From Opitutia bacterium (GTDB lineage: Bacteria > Verrucomicrobiota > Verrucomicrobiia > Opitutales > Seribacteraceae): 64,000 bases of DNA. Location: contig JABGWU010000235.1 of the NCBI GenBank assembly GCA_018645475.1, forward strand, positions 29,801-93,800. The letters are read 5' to 3'. Position 1 is the first letter of the stretch, and each line of letters starts with the position of its first letter. Shown here piece after piece: positions 40,197 to 49,298 of the stretch. Under the pieces are notes generated by a model. That model worked only from the letters and a program-made list of their open reading frames with translations, ran no database searches and was not told the DNA's origin. Both the position numbers and the translations under genes were made by a program.

Positions 40197-41357
40197 TTAA
40201 AAAAAGATTCGTTCCACTGTCCAATATATTCCGAAAAGAGCGATGGTAAATGAACCGGGTACGACAATCCACTCCCTATAATTTCTCTCATCTTTGATTC
40301 GAACTGTTAACAAAAAGGCGGCAATGAGCAAAGCAAGTTGTCCGAATTCGACTCCTAGGTTAAATCCGAACAATCCAATGAGAAGGGAGGTGGGTTCAAG
40401 ATCAAATCCACTGAGAGCACCCGCAAATCCTAAACCATGAATTAGACCAAAAATAAAAACGATTACTAATCGATATGGTTTGTAGCCTGGAAACATGATA
40501 TTCTCGATGGCAATTACCGCAATACTGGCCGCAATAATGGGCTCAACAATTTCAGGAGAAATTGAAATGAAGCCCATTGTCGCAAGTCCTAATGTAAGAG
40601 TATGTGCCAAAGTGAAGGCACTAACTTGTAAAATAAGAGGTTTCCACTTTCTGGATAAAAGGAAAATCCCTAGTACGAATAAAATATGATCCAGTCCGAG
40701 TGGAATAACATGAACAAATCCCTGCCTCATGAATGAGAATAAAGTACTTAGTGAGTCCCCTTTATTCTCCTTCTTAAAACTGATTGCTTCGGCAGTGTTT
40801 TCCCCGTCAGCAGTTTGAAAGAAATTATTCAAGTCCAAGATAAAGCTGTCTTCACCCGGAAATAATACATTAACTCGCTTTTGTGGTATACCATTAAGCC
40901 GGTTTGTAAATATGATGTCGTAGGCGGCAGATTCTTTGGCACGCACTTGGTAGGATTTTGTTTCAGAATTTAATTCTTTTCGAGCGTAAGCTCGAATGAC
41001 AAATGTGTCAGTTTCTTCAACGGTGTTTCCTCCAACTTTTCGCTCAAAACCGTAATCGAAATTAGGTAAATACCACTCTCCTTCATTAAAACGAATGAGC
41101 AAAGCATCTTTAATCATATCTTCTCCTTTTAAAAGTAAGCCATTCTGATCTTCTAAAGTTAGCCTTTCAAAAGCTTCTAACTCTAACATCGGGACTTCTT
41201 CTGGATCGTCAGAAAAACTTCTGGTGTCTAATTCGATAATGATAACAGATGACCCATTTTGTTCAAAATCACCAATAACTAATATATCAGGGATGGGGTG
41301 ACCGTGCACAAGTGCAGTAAAAAATTGAAAAAGAAAGATGATTTTTAGAAATCTCAT
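40197..41357 (-). CDS. HupE/UreJ-family membrane protein
   Basis: C-terminal GFVHVIPLGLDHILFVLGIFLLSRKWKPLILQVSAFTLAHTLTLGLA ... FGLIHGLGFAGALS typical of HupE/UreJ. Confidence 0.85.
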   Translation of the reverse strand: MRFLKIIFLFQFFTALVHGHPIPDILVIGDFEQNGSSVIIIELDTRSFSDDPEEVPMLELEAFERLTLEDQNGLLLKGEDMIKDALLIRFNEGEWYLPNFDYGFERKVGGNTVEETDTFVIRAYARKELNSETKSYQVRAKESAAYDIIFTNRLNGIPQKRVNVLFPGEDSFILDLNNFFQTADGENTAEAISFKKENKGDSLSTLFSFMRQGFVHVIPLGLDHILFVLGIFLLSRKWKPLILQVSAFTLAHTLTLGLATMGFISISPEIVEPIIAASIAVIAIENIMFPGYKPYRLVIVFIFGLIHGLGFAGALSGFDLEPTSLLIGLFGFNLGVEFGQLALLIAAFLLTVRIKDERNYREWIVVPGSFTIALFGIYWTVERIFF

Positions 41358-41505
41358 GAAGAGCGGAAAAATCTTAGGTTCGGTAGCGCGGGTTAGGTTA
41401 ATCTATAAATTTAGTAATATGAAGTACTTCTTACTTGTCTATCTTGTATTTGGATATTCAATGATGTTTTCTATTATAACATACTAACCCACAATATTAC
41501 CCATT

Positions 41506-41817
41506 ATGAAAAAAATATTCTCAATAATCGCTTTACTTGCTTTTGCAGGTTCTGTTTACGCAGGCTGCCCATCTAAGCCCATCCATGGTAAGGTTGTAGG
41601 TTTTGACAAAGAGTCAAAGACCCTTACTGTTGCCCAAGGAAAAAAAGAAAAGAAAATCCAAGTTGGTAGCAAAACTGAAATGGTCGGAGTGGATTGCCCA
41701 ACTAAGCTTGCTAAAGGTGCCCGCGTTTTGATCGATGGTTGCAACTGCAAGAATAAGACTGCATCCAAGATTGCTTTGTCCAAAGGCAAAGGTAAAAAGA
41801 AAGAAAAGAAGGGATAA
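41506..41817 (+). CDS. Small secreted Cys-containing protein with basic tail
   Basis: Signal peptide, Cys motifs AGCPS / VDCPT / GCNC, Lys-rich C-terminus KGKGKKKEKKG; followed by a terminator. Confidence 0.65.
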   Translation: MKKIFSIIALLAFAGSVYAGCPSKPIHGKVVGFDKESKTLTVAQGKKEKKIQVGSKTEMVGVDCPTKLAKGARVLIDGCNCKNKTASKIALSKGKGKKKEKKG

Positions 41818-41828
41818 TTTCTTTCCAG

Positions 41829-42836
41829 TTAACTTTGAGCCTCCGGGAAACTGGAGGCTTTTTTTGTACCTTCTTTAATCGCAGTTTTTTTAGATAGTTT
41901 TCTTTCGAAAAAGTATTTTTTGATAATGCCATCTTCTGTTCCAATAAGCCATGCTATACCAAAGCATGCCATTGCAACCACGACCATGGATGCTGCTATC
42001 GAGCAGTCCAACCATCGGGCTAGGAAAAAACCACCAAATGAATAAAGAATCGAAAGAGGAAAGGAGCATAAAAGAATTGCGGGCATTCTTGTGAAGAAGA
42101 AAGACGCTGTGGTGGAAGGAAAAATTAGCATGGCAATTACTAGAATGACTCCGACTGACTCAAATGAGGCTACTATAGTAACAGCGAGAAATAACATAAG
42201 TCCGTAGTGAATTGCTTTTACAGGGAGTCCAAGTGAGACGGATAATGTCTGATCAAAACTGGTTACTAATAATTGTTTATAAAAGATTGTGATGAGCAAA
42301 ATGATTATCAGGGTAACCAAGCCAATACTCAGGAGTGGTCGGGAACCTATTTCAAGCGAGCCCCAATAAATACTCTCAGCTAGTGGAGTAAACCCGATTT
42401 CTCCATATAATAAACATTCCGCATCAATATGTGCGTTATTTCCTAATTGTGTAATTAAGAGAACGCCAAAAGCAAAAAAACTGGTAAAAGTAAGGCCCAG
42501 GGCCGCATCCATCTTAAGAGGGGTTTTCTTGTGCAACCATTCGATGCAAAAACTGCAGAGCAAGCCGGCTCCACAAGCACCAATAAACATTGGAAGCAAT
42601 GCTTTAGACTGGGTAGCAATAAAAGCAATTGCTAGACCGGGTAGAATTCCATGGCTGATTGCATCACCCATTAAAGCAAGTTTTCGGGCTACGATAAAGG
42701 TACCAATCAAGCCACATGATAGAGAAACCAATATGCCCATCGAGACAATTTGTGCATTCCAAATAAAATCTTTTGGTGTGGCCCAGGGCATCCCAAAAGT
42801 ATCGTTGAAATCAAGTGGTGGAAAAAATTCGCTCAT
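41829..42836 (-). CDS. Metal ABC transporter permease (ABC-3 family, TroD/YtgD-like)
   Basis: GLIGTFIVARKLALMGDAISHGILPGLAIAF, MDAALGLTFTSFFAFGVLL; ABC-3 topology. Confidence 0.92.
   Translation of the reverse strand: MSEFFPPLDFNDTFGMPWATPKDFIWNAQIVSMGILVSLSCGLIGTFIVARKLALMGDAISHGILPGLAIAFIATQSKALLPMFIGACGAGLLCSFCIEWLHKKTPLKMDAALGLTFTSFFAFGVLLITQLGNNAHIDAECLLYGEIGFTPLAESIYWGSLEIGSRPLLSIGLVTLIIILLITIFYKQLLVTSFDQTLSVSLGLPVKAIHYGLMLFLAVTIVASFESVGVILVIAMLIFPSTTASFFFTRMPAILLCSFPLSILYSFGGFFLARWLDCSIAASMVVVAMACFGIAWLIGTEDGIIKKYFFERKLSKKTAIKEGTKKASSFPEAQS
41838..41865 (+). terminator. Rho-independent terminator
   Basis: AGCCTCC-gggaaact-GGAGGCT followed by TTTTTTT; overlaps the 3' coding end of the convergent minus-strand permease. 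Confidence 0.85.
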
Positions 42837-44290
42837 GGAAGACTTTTTGCGATCCTTCTATCGATGTAGCCCTGTTCGATATCCTGTTGACTTGGGATCA
42901 ACTTTCCATGGGGATCTTTGCGTGGATTTGAGAGAATACGTTCAATTTTTCGAACGGTTTCATCTCCCAGAACATGCTCGATTTTTTCAGCGTCTTCATG
43001 AACATGGTCGGCCGGGTATTGAACTTCATTGGTTAGGTACAATTCCCATAAGCGGTGGTTTCGAACGATTCGGCATGCTTCACTCCAACCCGTTGGAGTC
43101 AGCGACAGGGTATTATCACTTGGGAGGGTTTGATTTTCGCCGCGAAGAAGAAATGCAAAATCTTTTCTTACCAAGTGAACAGACTCCTGATACATTTCTG
43201 GCATGCTGATCCTTCTTCGTTTTGCGAGATTGCCAAGTTTGACAGTATCATGAAAAAAGTTATCCGCTTCTAATTCTTGATAAACTGCCTTTAGTGTATT
43301 TTCTAAGGCAATTTTACGATCTTTTCCACGCAAGCGTATCCATTGAATGAACAGACCATTTTCATAATGAAGGAAAAGGACGGTAACAAATAATAGTGTA
43401 GAACTTAGTACGATAAGTGGCCCCGTTGGTAATCGACTGCCAAGAAATGAGATGTATGAGCCAGTCACTCCTGCTATCATTCCCAGTGACGCCGACCATA
43501 TCAAAAGTGCCTTCATTTTTTGAGTAATAATGGAAGCGGTGGCAGCGGGAATAATGAGCAATGCGGAAACAAGAATAACTCCGACTACTTGTAACGAGGT
43601 AATTACCGAGAATGCTAATAACATCCAAAGTAGATATTGTAGTAGGTCTACTGGTAATCCAATTGAATGAGCAAACCCGGGATCAAATCCGGTTACTAAT
43701 ATCTCCTTGTAAAAAATTGTGGTAATCAAAGCGATCAAGAGACATGAAATTCCCATACTCCAAACATCTGCAGCCGAAAGCCCTGTAATTTGTCCAAAAA
43801 GATACCTGTCAATTCCTGACTGATTTCCAAATTCCAATTTTTGAATTCTTGTTAAGAGACATATTCCAACTGCATAGAAGCCTGAAAGAACTAACCCTAA
43901 AGCACTATCGAGTCCGACCTTGGTTGATTTTTTAATTAAAGAAATTAGCAATACTCCAAGAAACCCGGCTATCATTGCACCCACAACTATACTGATAGAG
44001 TTTTTCGACTGACTCCACAAGAATCCCACTGCAACACCAGGTAAAACCGCGTGAGAAAGCGTATCCCCGAAAAGAGATAATTTTCGGGTTACCACGAATC
44101 CTCCCATTAATCCACAGCCCACACCCATGAAAATCACGCCCAAGACAACAACTTGAACAGAATGGTCTGAAAAAGAGAAAAATCTAAGGGTTTTAGAAAC
44201 CAGGTCCGACCCATCAGCTACCTGTGCGGCGTCCATTTTGAAAAATGGAAAAACCAAAAGAAAAACAGAAAATTTACCTAAAGCATTCAA
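42833..44290 (-). CDS. Metal ABC transporter permease fused to C-terminal DtxR-like domain (YtgCR-like)
   Basis: ABC-3 permease (GLMGGFVVTRKLSLFGDTLSHAVLPGVAVGF, DSALGLVLSGFYAVGI) then LSLTPTGWSEACRIVRNHRLWELYL and HVHEDAEKIEHVLGDETVRKIERILSNPRKDPHGKLIP. Confidence 0.92.
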   Translation of the reverse strand: MNALGKFSVFLLVFPFFKMDAAQVADGSDLVSKTLRFFSFSDHSVQVVVLGVIFMGVGCGLMGGFVVTRKLSLFGDTLSHAVLPGVAVGFLWSQSKNSISIVVGAMIAGFLGVLLISLIKKSTKVGLDSALGLVLSGFYAVGICLLTRIQKLEFGNQSGIDRYLFGQITGLSAADVWSMGISCLLIALITTIFYKEILVTGFDPGFAHSIGLPVDLLQYLLWMLLAFSVITSLQVVGVILVSALLIIPAATASIITQKMKALLIWSASLGMIAGVTGSYISFLGSRLPTGPLIVLSSTLLFVTVLFLHYENGLFIQWIRLRGKDRKIALENTLKAVYQELEADNFFHDTVKLGNLAKRRRISMPEMYQESVHLVRKDFAFLLRGENQTLPSDNTLSLTPTGWSEACRIVRNHRLWELYLTNEVQYPADHVHEDAEKIEHVLGDETVRKIERILSNPRKDPHGKLIPSQQDIEQGYIDRRIAKSLP

Positions 44291-44347
44291 CTTTACATTC
44301 TAAGTGATGGAAAAAAGGATTCTGTAAGTTTTTTCTCCACTTGTATG

Positions 44348-45124
44348 TCAATGCCCGACATCTGAATTTTTTGCCGATTGATCTGCAATTTCAGTAAAAA
44401 CGGTTAATCGTCCGCCATAGGTTTTTTGTAACAGATCTTTGGTGAAGGTTGTGTTTGCGTCACCATACGCAATCAATCGCATATTTAATAAAATGATTTG
44501 ATCAAAATATTCCTTTGCATTCGAGAGGTCATGATGAACAACTATCAAAGTCTTTCCCTTTTGTTTTAATTCTCTAAGGAGTTCAATAATAGCATTTTCG
44601 GTTACAGCATCAACTCCTGCAAAAGGTTCATCCATTAAATATAAATCACTTTCCTGTGCTAATGCCCGGGCAAGAAAAACCCGTTGTTGCTGGCCTCCGG
44701 AAAGTTTTCCAATTTGCCTGTCAGCGAATGGAGACATATTAACCTTTTCAAGACATTCATGAGCTATTTTCTTATCTTTTTTGCTTGTTCTTTTCAACCA
44801 TCCTGCATGGCCGAATCTGCCCATTAGGACGACATCAAGTACCGACACTGGAAAGTCCCAATCTACCGATTCCCGTTGTGGAACATAGCCAACACGTTGA
44901 TATGATTTTTTTCCTTTTTTACCAAAAATCTTAACCCATCCGCCGTTTGAGGGAATGATACCCATAATGCTTTTAATCAAGGTTGATTTGCCGGCACCAT
45001 TGGGCCCAATTATTCCGATTAGTCCGCCTTCTTGGATTTCGAGATCGATTCCATATAGAACGGGTTTTCGATTGTATGATACAGTCAGATCATGCACTTC
45101 TAGCGGGAGAAGTGATTTATTCAT
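44348..45124 (-). CDS. Metal ABC transporter ATP-binding protein
   Basis: GPNGAGKSTLIKSIMG, GYVPQRESVDWDFPVSVLDVVLMGR, KLSGGQQQRVFLARALAQESDLYLMDEPFAGVD. Confidence 0.95.
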   Translation of the reverse strand: MNKSLLPLEVHDLTVSYNRKPVLYGIDLEIQEGGLIGIIGPNGAGKSTLIKSIMGIIPSNGGWVKIFGKKGKKSYQRVGYVPQRESVDWDFPVSVLDVVLMGRFGHAGWLKRTSKKDKKIAHECLEKVNMSPFADRQIGKLSGGQQQRVFLARALAQESDLYLMDEPFAGVDAVTENAIIELLRELKQKGKTLIVVHHDLSNAKEYFDQIILLNMRLIAYGDANTTFTKDLLQKTYGGRLTVFTEIADQSAKNSDVGH

Positions 45125-46134
45125 AATGAATTTCCTCTTAATGCCTTAACAATGGTATTCACATTATGTACCATCATGCCTGCCCAGGTGTTAGCGGGAA
45201 AAGATTTTCCATTTGGACCAGTGGACATATGGTCTTTAGAGCCAAGTGCGTCAGAAAATAATTCTCCACCGACTATCACTCCGCATTCATTAGCAACTTC
45301 ATTGATTGCGTCGGGATTGACGCTGCTTTCAATGAAAATTGCCTTAATGTTTTGCTTTTTAATTAAATCGACCAAGTTTGTTCGGTCGCCCAAACCGGCT
45401 TCAGTTGTTGTAGATACACCTTGAAGGGCAACGACTTCCAGGCCCATTGATCTCCCAAAGTACTGAAAGGCATCATGACTGGTAATCAACTTCTTTTGGG
45501 ATGGTGGAATACTTTTCATCTGGTCAATTGACCAGTTTTCAATGAGTAAGATGTCATCCGTAAATAATTTTAAGTTTCTTAAATAAAAAATTTCCCCTTG
45601 GGGATCAAAATTTGATATCATTTTGGTAAATTCATTCGCAATCGAAGACCAAATCTTTGGGTCAAACCAAACATGGGGATCCGGGTGTTTTGTATCCCCG
45701 CCATGTTCATTTGGAAATATGATCTGTTCTTTGGGTAAGGCAGAGGTCGCGTCAAAAGTTAAAATCCCCATTTTTTTACCGCTGGCAAGTGCTTCAGAGA
45801 GCCTGCCTTCGAGCATCATTCCGTGAAAGATCACAATATCTGCTTTGGATAGTGCAAGAATATCTCTCGAGGTGGGTTTGTAAATATGAGGATCCACTCC
45901 TGGGCCCATGAGTGAGGTAATTCGAAATCGATCTCCTGTTATTTTTGTAACCATGTCCCTTAAATGAGTTGTGGTAACAACAATTTGAGGTTTCTCACTA
46001 TCAGGCAAAATTGGATTCTGGTTATTCGTGAAACCCTGTTCACATGACATAAGTAATAACAGCCATACTGAGAATATGTGGTAACAACCAAACTTGATTA
46101 GTGAAATAAATTTATTATGGTATTTAAAAGTCAT
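45121..46134 (-). CDS. Metal ABC transporter substrate-binding lipoprotein (ZnuA/TroA/YtgA family)
   Basis: Lipobox LLLMSCEQG; VVTTTHLRDMVTKITGDRF, GPGVDPHIYKPTSRDILALSKADIVIFHGMMLEG, DPHVWFDPKIW, TSHDAFQYFGRSMGLEVVALQGVST. Confidence 0.95.
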   Translation of the reverse strand: MTFKYHNKFISLIKFGCYHIFSVWLLLLMSCEQGFTNNQNPILPDSEKPQIVVTTTHLRDMVTKITGDRFRITSLMGPGVDPHIYKPTSRDILALSKADIVIFHGMMLEGRLSEALASGKKMGILTFDATSALPKEQIIFPNEHGGDTKHPDPHVWFDPKIWSSIANEFTKMISNFDPQGEIFYLRNLKLFTDDILLIENWSIDQMKSIPPSQKKLITSHDAFQYFGRSMGLEVVALQGVSTTTEAGLGDRTNLVDLIKKQNIKAIFIESSVNPDAINEVANECGVIVGGELFSDALGSKDHMSTGPNGKSFPANTWAGMMVHNVNTIVKALRGNSL

Positions 46135-46137
46135 AAT

Positions 46138-46151
46138 TTTGATTAATCAAA
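46138..46151. promoter_or_regulatory. Perfect 14-bp palindrome, candidate DtxR-family operator
   Basis: TTTGATTAATCAAA between divergent substrate-binding protein and DtxR-family regulator genes. Confidence 0.6.
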
Positions 46152-46163
46152 GTAATGCCTTAA

Positions 46164-46868
46164 TTGTTGTTGAGTCAATGTAACATTCGGTTTATGTTTA
46201 TTATTGTTATGCCAAGTGCTACGGTTGAAAATTACCTCAAATGCATCCTGATGCTATCCATGGAATGCAAGGGTGCCGAAGTACCTATGGGTCTAATAGC
46301 AAATTCCCTGGGTGTAACTCCAGGAACTGCTACCTCGATGATGAAAAATCTTCAACGAGAAAAGTGGCTTACCTACAAATCTCGGAAAGGAGTAACACTT
46401 ACTGCATCAGGAAAAAAACTTGGTATGAGAATGATTAGGCGACACCGTTTATTGGAAACATTTTTAGTTGAAACTCTTGGATTGGATTGGAGTGAGATAC
46501 ATGATGAAGCAGAAGAACTAGAACATTCGATCTCTGAAAAAGTACTTGAACGTCTAGATGTTTTCCTCGGTAACCCGCAACACGATCCTCACGGTCATCC
46601 AATTCCAACGAAAGGGGGAGTCATCAGAAAACTTCCTCAAAAAACTTTATTGGATTCTTTATTGGGGAAGAAAATGAAGATTGAATCCATTTTGGATCAG
46701 GGGTCTGATTTTTTGAAATTTGCTCAAAAAAAAGGACTCATGCCTGGGAAAATGATTACCATCATAAAGCGAGATAAGATGGCTGACACTATTGAATTAC
46801 AGTTGGAAAAAAAATCAAAGTTTTCCTTGGGTTTTAAATCAGCGGAAAAGATTTTAGTTTCAGGCTAG
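46164..46868 (+). CDS. DtxR/MntR-family metal-dependent regulator (start probably 46209)
   Basis: VENYLKCILMLS, TPGTATSMMKNLQREKWLTYKSRKGVTLTASGKKLGMRMIRRHRLLETFLVETLGLDWSEIHDEAEELEHSIS, NPQHDPHGHPIP; C-terminal FeoA/SH3-like segment. Confidence 0.93.
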   Translation: MLLSQCNIRFMFIIVMPSATVENYLKCILMLSMECKGAEVPMGLIANSLGVTPGTATSMMKNLQREKWLTYKSRKGVTLTASGKKLGMRMIRRHRLLETFLVETLGLDWSEIHDEAEELEHSISEKVLERLDVFLGNPQHDPHGHPIPTKGGVIRKLPQKTLLDSLLGKKMKIESILDQGSDFLKFAQKKGLMPGKMITIIKRDKMADTIELQLEKKSKFSLGFKSAEKILVSG

Positions 46869-47011
46869 TTTTAATCGCTCAACTTTTCCATATTTGGAAA
46901 AAAGTATATACATGCAAAAAGAAATTGCCCATCTTGTGAAATATGCACAAGTTGAAGTTATAGTAGAAAATTTGACCTAATTATTCGTTAAACTTCAATC
47001 CATACTTAACA

Positions 47012-48055
47012 ATGCCAAGACCTGTAACTTTGTTCACCGGCCAATGGGCCGATCTATCCTTACCAACTTTAGCAAAAAAAGCTTCAGAGATGGGCTATGA
47101 TGGTTTAGAATTAGCCTGCTGGGGAGACCATTTCGATGTTGATAAAGCCGCGATTTCTAAGAAATACTGCCAAGAAAGATGGGAAATTTTAGGCGATCAT
47201 AAACTTACTGCATTTGCAATTTCAAGCCATTTGGTTGGTCAGGCGATTTGCGATCTAATCGATGATCGCCATAAATCTATTCTGCCTCCGGATGTTTGGG
47301 GAGAAGGCGACCCGGAAAAAGTTCGTAAACGTGCAGCCAAGAAAATGGCTAAGACTGCGAAAGCCTGTCGTAATTTTATGAATGCTAAGCCGGGTAGAGG
47401 AAAGAAAGATGATTTTCCGGCTGTTGTGAACGGATTTACAGGTTCAAGTGTTTGGCATTCAATTTATGCATTTCCTCCGACGGATCAGGAATATTGGGAA
47501 AAAGGTTTTCAGGATTTTGCTAAACGCTTTGGGCCAATTTTAGAGGAATTTGATAAACATAATGTAAATTTTGCCCTCGAGGTTCATCCCACAGAGATTG
47601 CTTTTGATATAGCAAGTGCAGAACGTGCCTTAGCTTCAGTAAAAAAACACAAACGTTTTGGTTTTAATTACGACCCTTCTCATCTTGGTTATCAAGGTGT
47701 TGATTATGTAAAATTTATCCGAAATTTTTCAGATCGAATTTATCATGTGCACATGAAAGATGCGTGGTGGGGGCATGGGGACGGAACGGTCGGGGTATTT
47801 GGAGGACACACCACTTTTGGTGACCCTCGCCGTCAATGGGATTTCCGTTCAGTTGGACGGGGTGATGTTAATTTTGAGGAAATCATTGTGGCATTAAATG
47901 ATGTAAGATATGCTGGCCCACTTTCTATCGAGTGGGAGGATGGTCGAATGGATCGACTTCATGGGGCAAAAGAATCTTGCGAATTCGTGAAAATGCTCGA
48001 TTTTAAGCCAAACGAGATGGCTTTTGATTCGGCATTTGACAAGAAGAATCAGTAA
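47012..48055 (+). CDS. Sugar phosphate isomerase/epimerase family protein
   Basis: AP-endonuclease-2-like TIM barrel: [54 protein letters not shown]. Confidence 0.92.
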   Translation: MPRPVTLFTGQWADLSLPTLAKKASEMGYDGLELACWGDHFDVDKAAISKKYCQERWEILGDHKLTAFAISSHLVGQAICDLIDDRHKSILPPDVWGEGDPEKVRKRAAKKMAKTAKACRNFMNAKPGRGKKDDFPAVVNGFTGSSVWHSIYAFPPTDQEYWEKGFQDFAKRFGPILEEFDKHNVNFALEVHPTEIAFDIASAERALASVKKHKRFGFNYDPSHLGYQGVDYVKFIRNFSDRIYHVHMKDAWWGHGDGTVGVFGGHTTFGDPRRQWDFRSVGRGDVNFEEIIVALNDVRYAGPLSIEWEDGRMDRLHGAKESCEFVKMLDFKPNEMAFDSAFDKKNQ

Positions 48056-48104
48056 TAAATTTTTTCTGATCTCTGCTCAACCCTATAAAAAAAATTTTAA
48101 AAAA

Positions 48105-49271
48105 ATGAATAGAAAATTAAAAATGGGAATGGTTGGCGGTGGACGTGGTGCGTTTATCGGTGGAGTTCATCGTCGTGCGGCAAATCTTGACGGTCAAATA
48201 GAATTAGTTGCCGGAGCGTTTTCGTCTGACCCGAAAAAATCGAAGCTTTCTGGAAAAGATTTCTTTATCGATCCCTCTAGGACCTATGGTTCATACCAGG
48301 AGATGGCGGAAAAAGAGGCTTTGCTACCTGCAGGGGAACGTATCGATTTTGTCAGTATTGTTGTTCAGAACTACTTACATTTTGATGTAGCCCAAACTTT
48401 TTTAAAAGCTGGATTTAATGTAATTTGTGATAAACCGGTTACATTGGACCTTGCACAAGCAAGAGAACTCAAAAAGATAATCACCAAGTCCAAAAAAGTT
48501 TTTGCTTTAACTCATAATTATACGGGTTATCCCATGGTTAAGCAGGCTCGTAGTATGGTAAAAAAGGGTACTCTTGGAAAAATTATTAAAGTTGTCTGTG
48601 AATATCCACAGGGCTATGCGATTACTGCTCTTACGGGAGAAACTAAGGCAATTTCAAATTGGCGAGCAGATCCAAAAATTGCGGGTGTTTCTAATTGCAT
48701 GGGAGATATTGAAACCCATGCAGAAAATTTGGTTCATTATATATCTGGCTTGGAGATTGATTCACTTTGTGCGGATTTGTCCGTAAATATACCTGGTCGT
48801 ACCTTAGATGATGATGGAAATGTATTGGTTCGGTTCAAGGGCGGGGCAAGAGGAATAATTTACGCTTCTCAAATTTCTAATGGGGATGAGAATAATTTAA
48901 ATATTCGAGTCTACGGAACCAAGAAATCCCTTGAATGGCATCAGGAGCATCCGAACGAATTAATTGTTAAGGATGCCCGGTCACCTAGAGAAATTTATCG
49001 ACGAGGAAATGATTACATAACTGGAGCTGCAGCCGATAGCACGCGAATTCCATTCGGTCACCCCGAAGGTTTTATTGAGGCTTTTGCTAATGTTTATAAT
49101 TCTGCTATGGTTGCAGTAAAGGACGAGATTGCGGGGAAGTTCCCACGAAAATCCGGTTATGATTATCCAGATATCCGAGATGGAATAATTGGAATGGCTT
49201 TTATTGAGACAGTAGTGAAAAGCTCGAAGCTAAAGGAAAAATGGATGAAGTTTCCATCCATTCCTAAATAA
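48105..49271 (+). CDS. Gfo/Idh/MocA family oxidoreductase
   Basis: Rossmann KMGMVGGGRGAFIGGVHRRAA, VICDKPVTLDLAQARELK. Track ORF begins at 48024; ATG 48105 fits the family better and avoids overlap. Confidence 0.92.
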   Translation: MNRKLKMGMVGGGRGAFIGGVHRRAANLDGQIELVAGAFSSDPKKSKLSGKDFFIDPSRTYGSYQEMAEKEALLPAGERIDFVSIVVQNYLHFDVAQTFLKAGFNVICDKPVTLDLAQARELKKIITKSKKVFALTHNYTGYPMVKQARSMVKKGTLGKIIKVVCEYPQGYAITALTGETKAISNWRADPKIAGVSNCMGDIETHAENLVHYISGLEIDSLCADLSVNIPGRTLDDDGNVLVRFKGGARGIIYASQISNGDENNLNIRVYGTKKSLEWHQEHPNELIVKDARSPREIYRRGNDYITGAAADSTRIPFGHPEGFIEAFANVYNSAMVAVKDEIAGKFPRKSGYDYPDIRDGIIGMAFIETVVKSSKLKEKWMKFPSIPK

Positions 49272-49298
49272 CCCAAAAATAAATTCTAAGGAGATTAA

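Noticed and set aside
41421-41430. GAAGTACTTC 10-bp palindrome upstream of the small Cys protein gene
   Set aside because: Short and expected by chance at this scale.
42529-43209. 226-aa plus-strand ORF across the metal permease genes
   Set aside because: Fully antisense to two clear ABC-3 permease genes and with no recognisable domain; shadow ORF.
46884-46951. Two short inverted repeats (TTTTCCA-TATT-TGGAAAA and CTTGTG-AAATATG-CACAAG) after the DtxR gene
   Set aside because: Short, AT-rich, no T-tract; could not be distinguished from chance.
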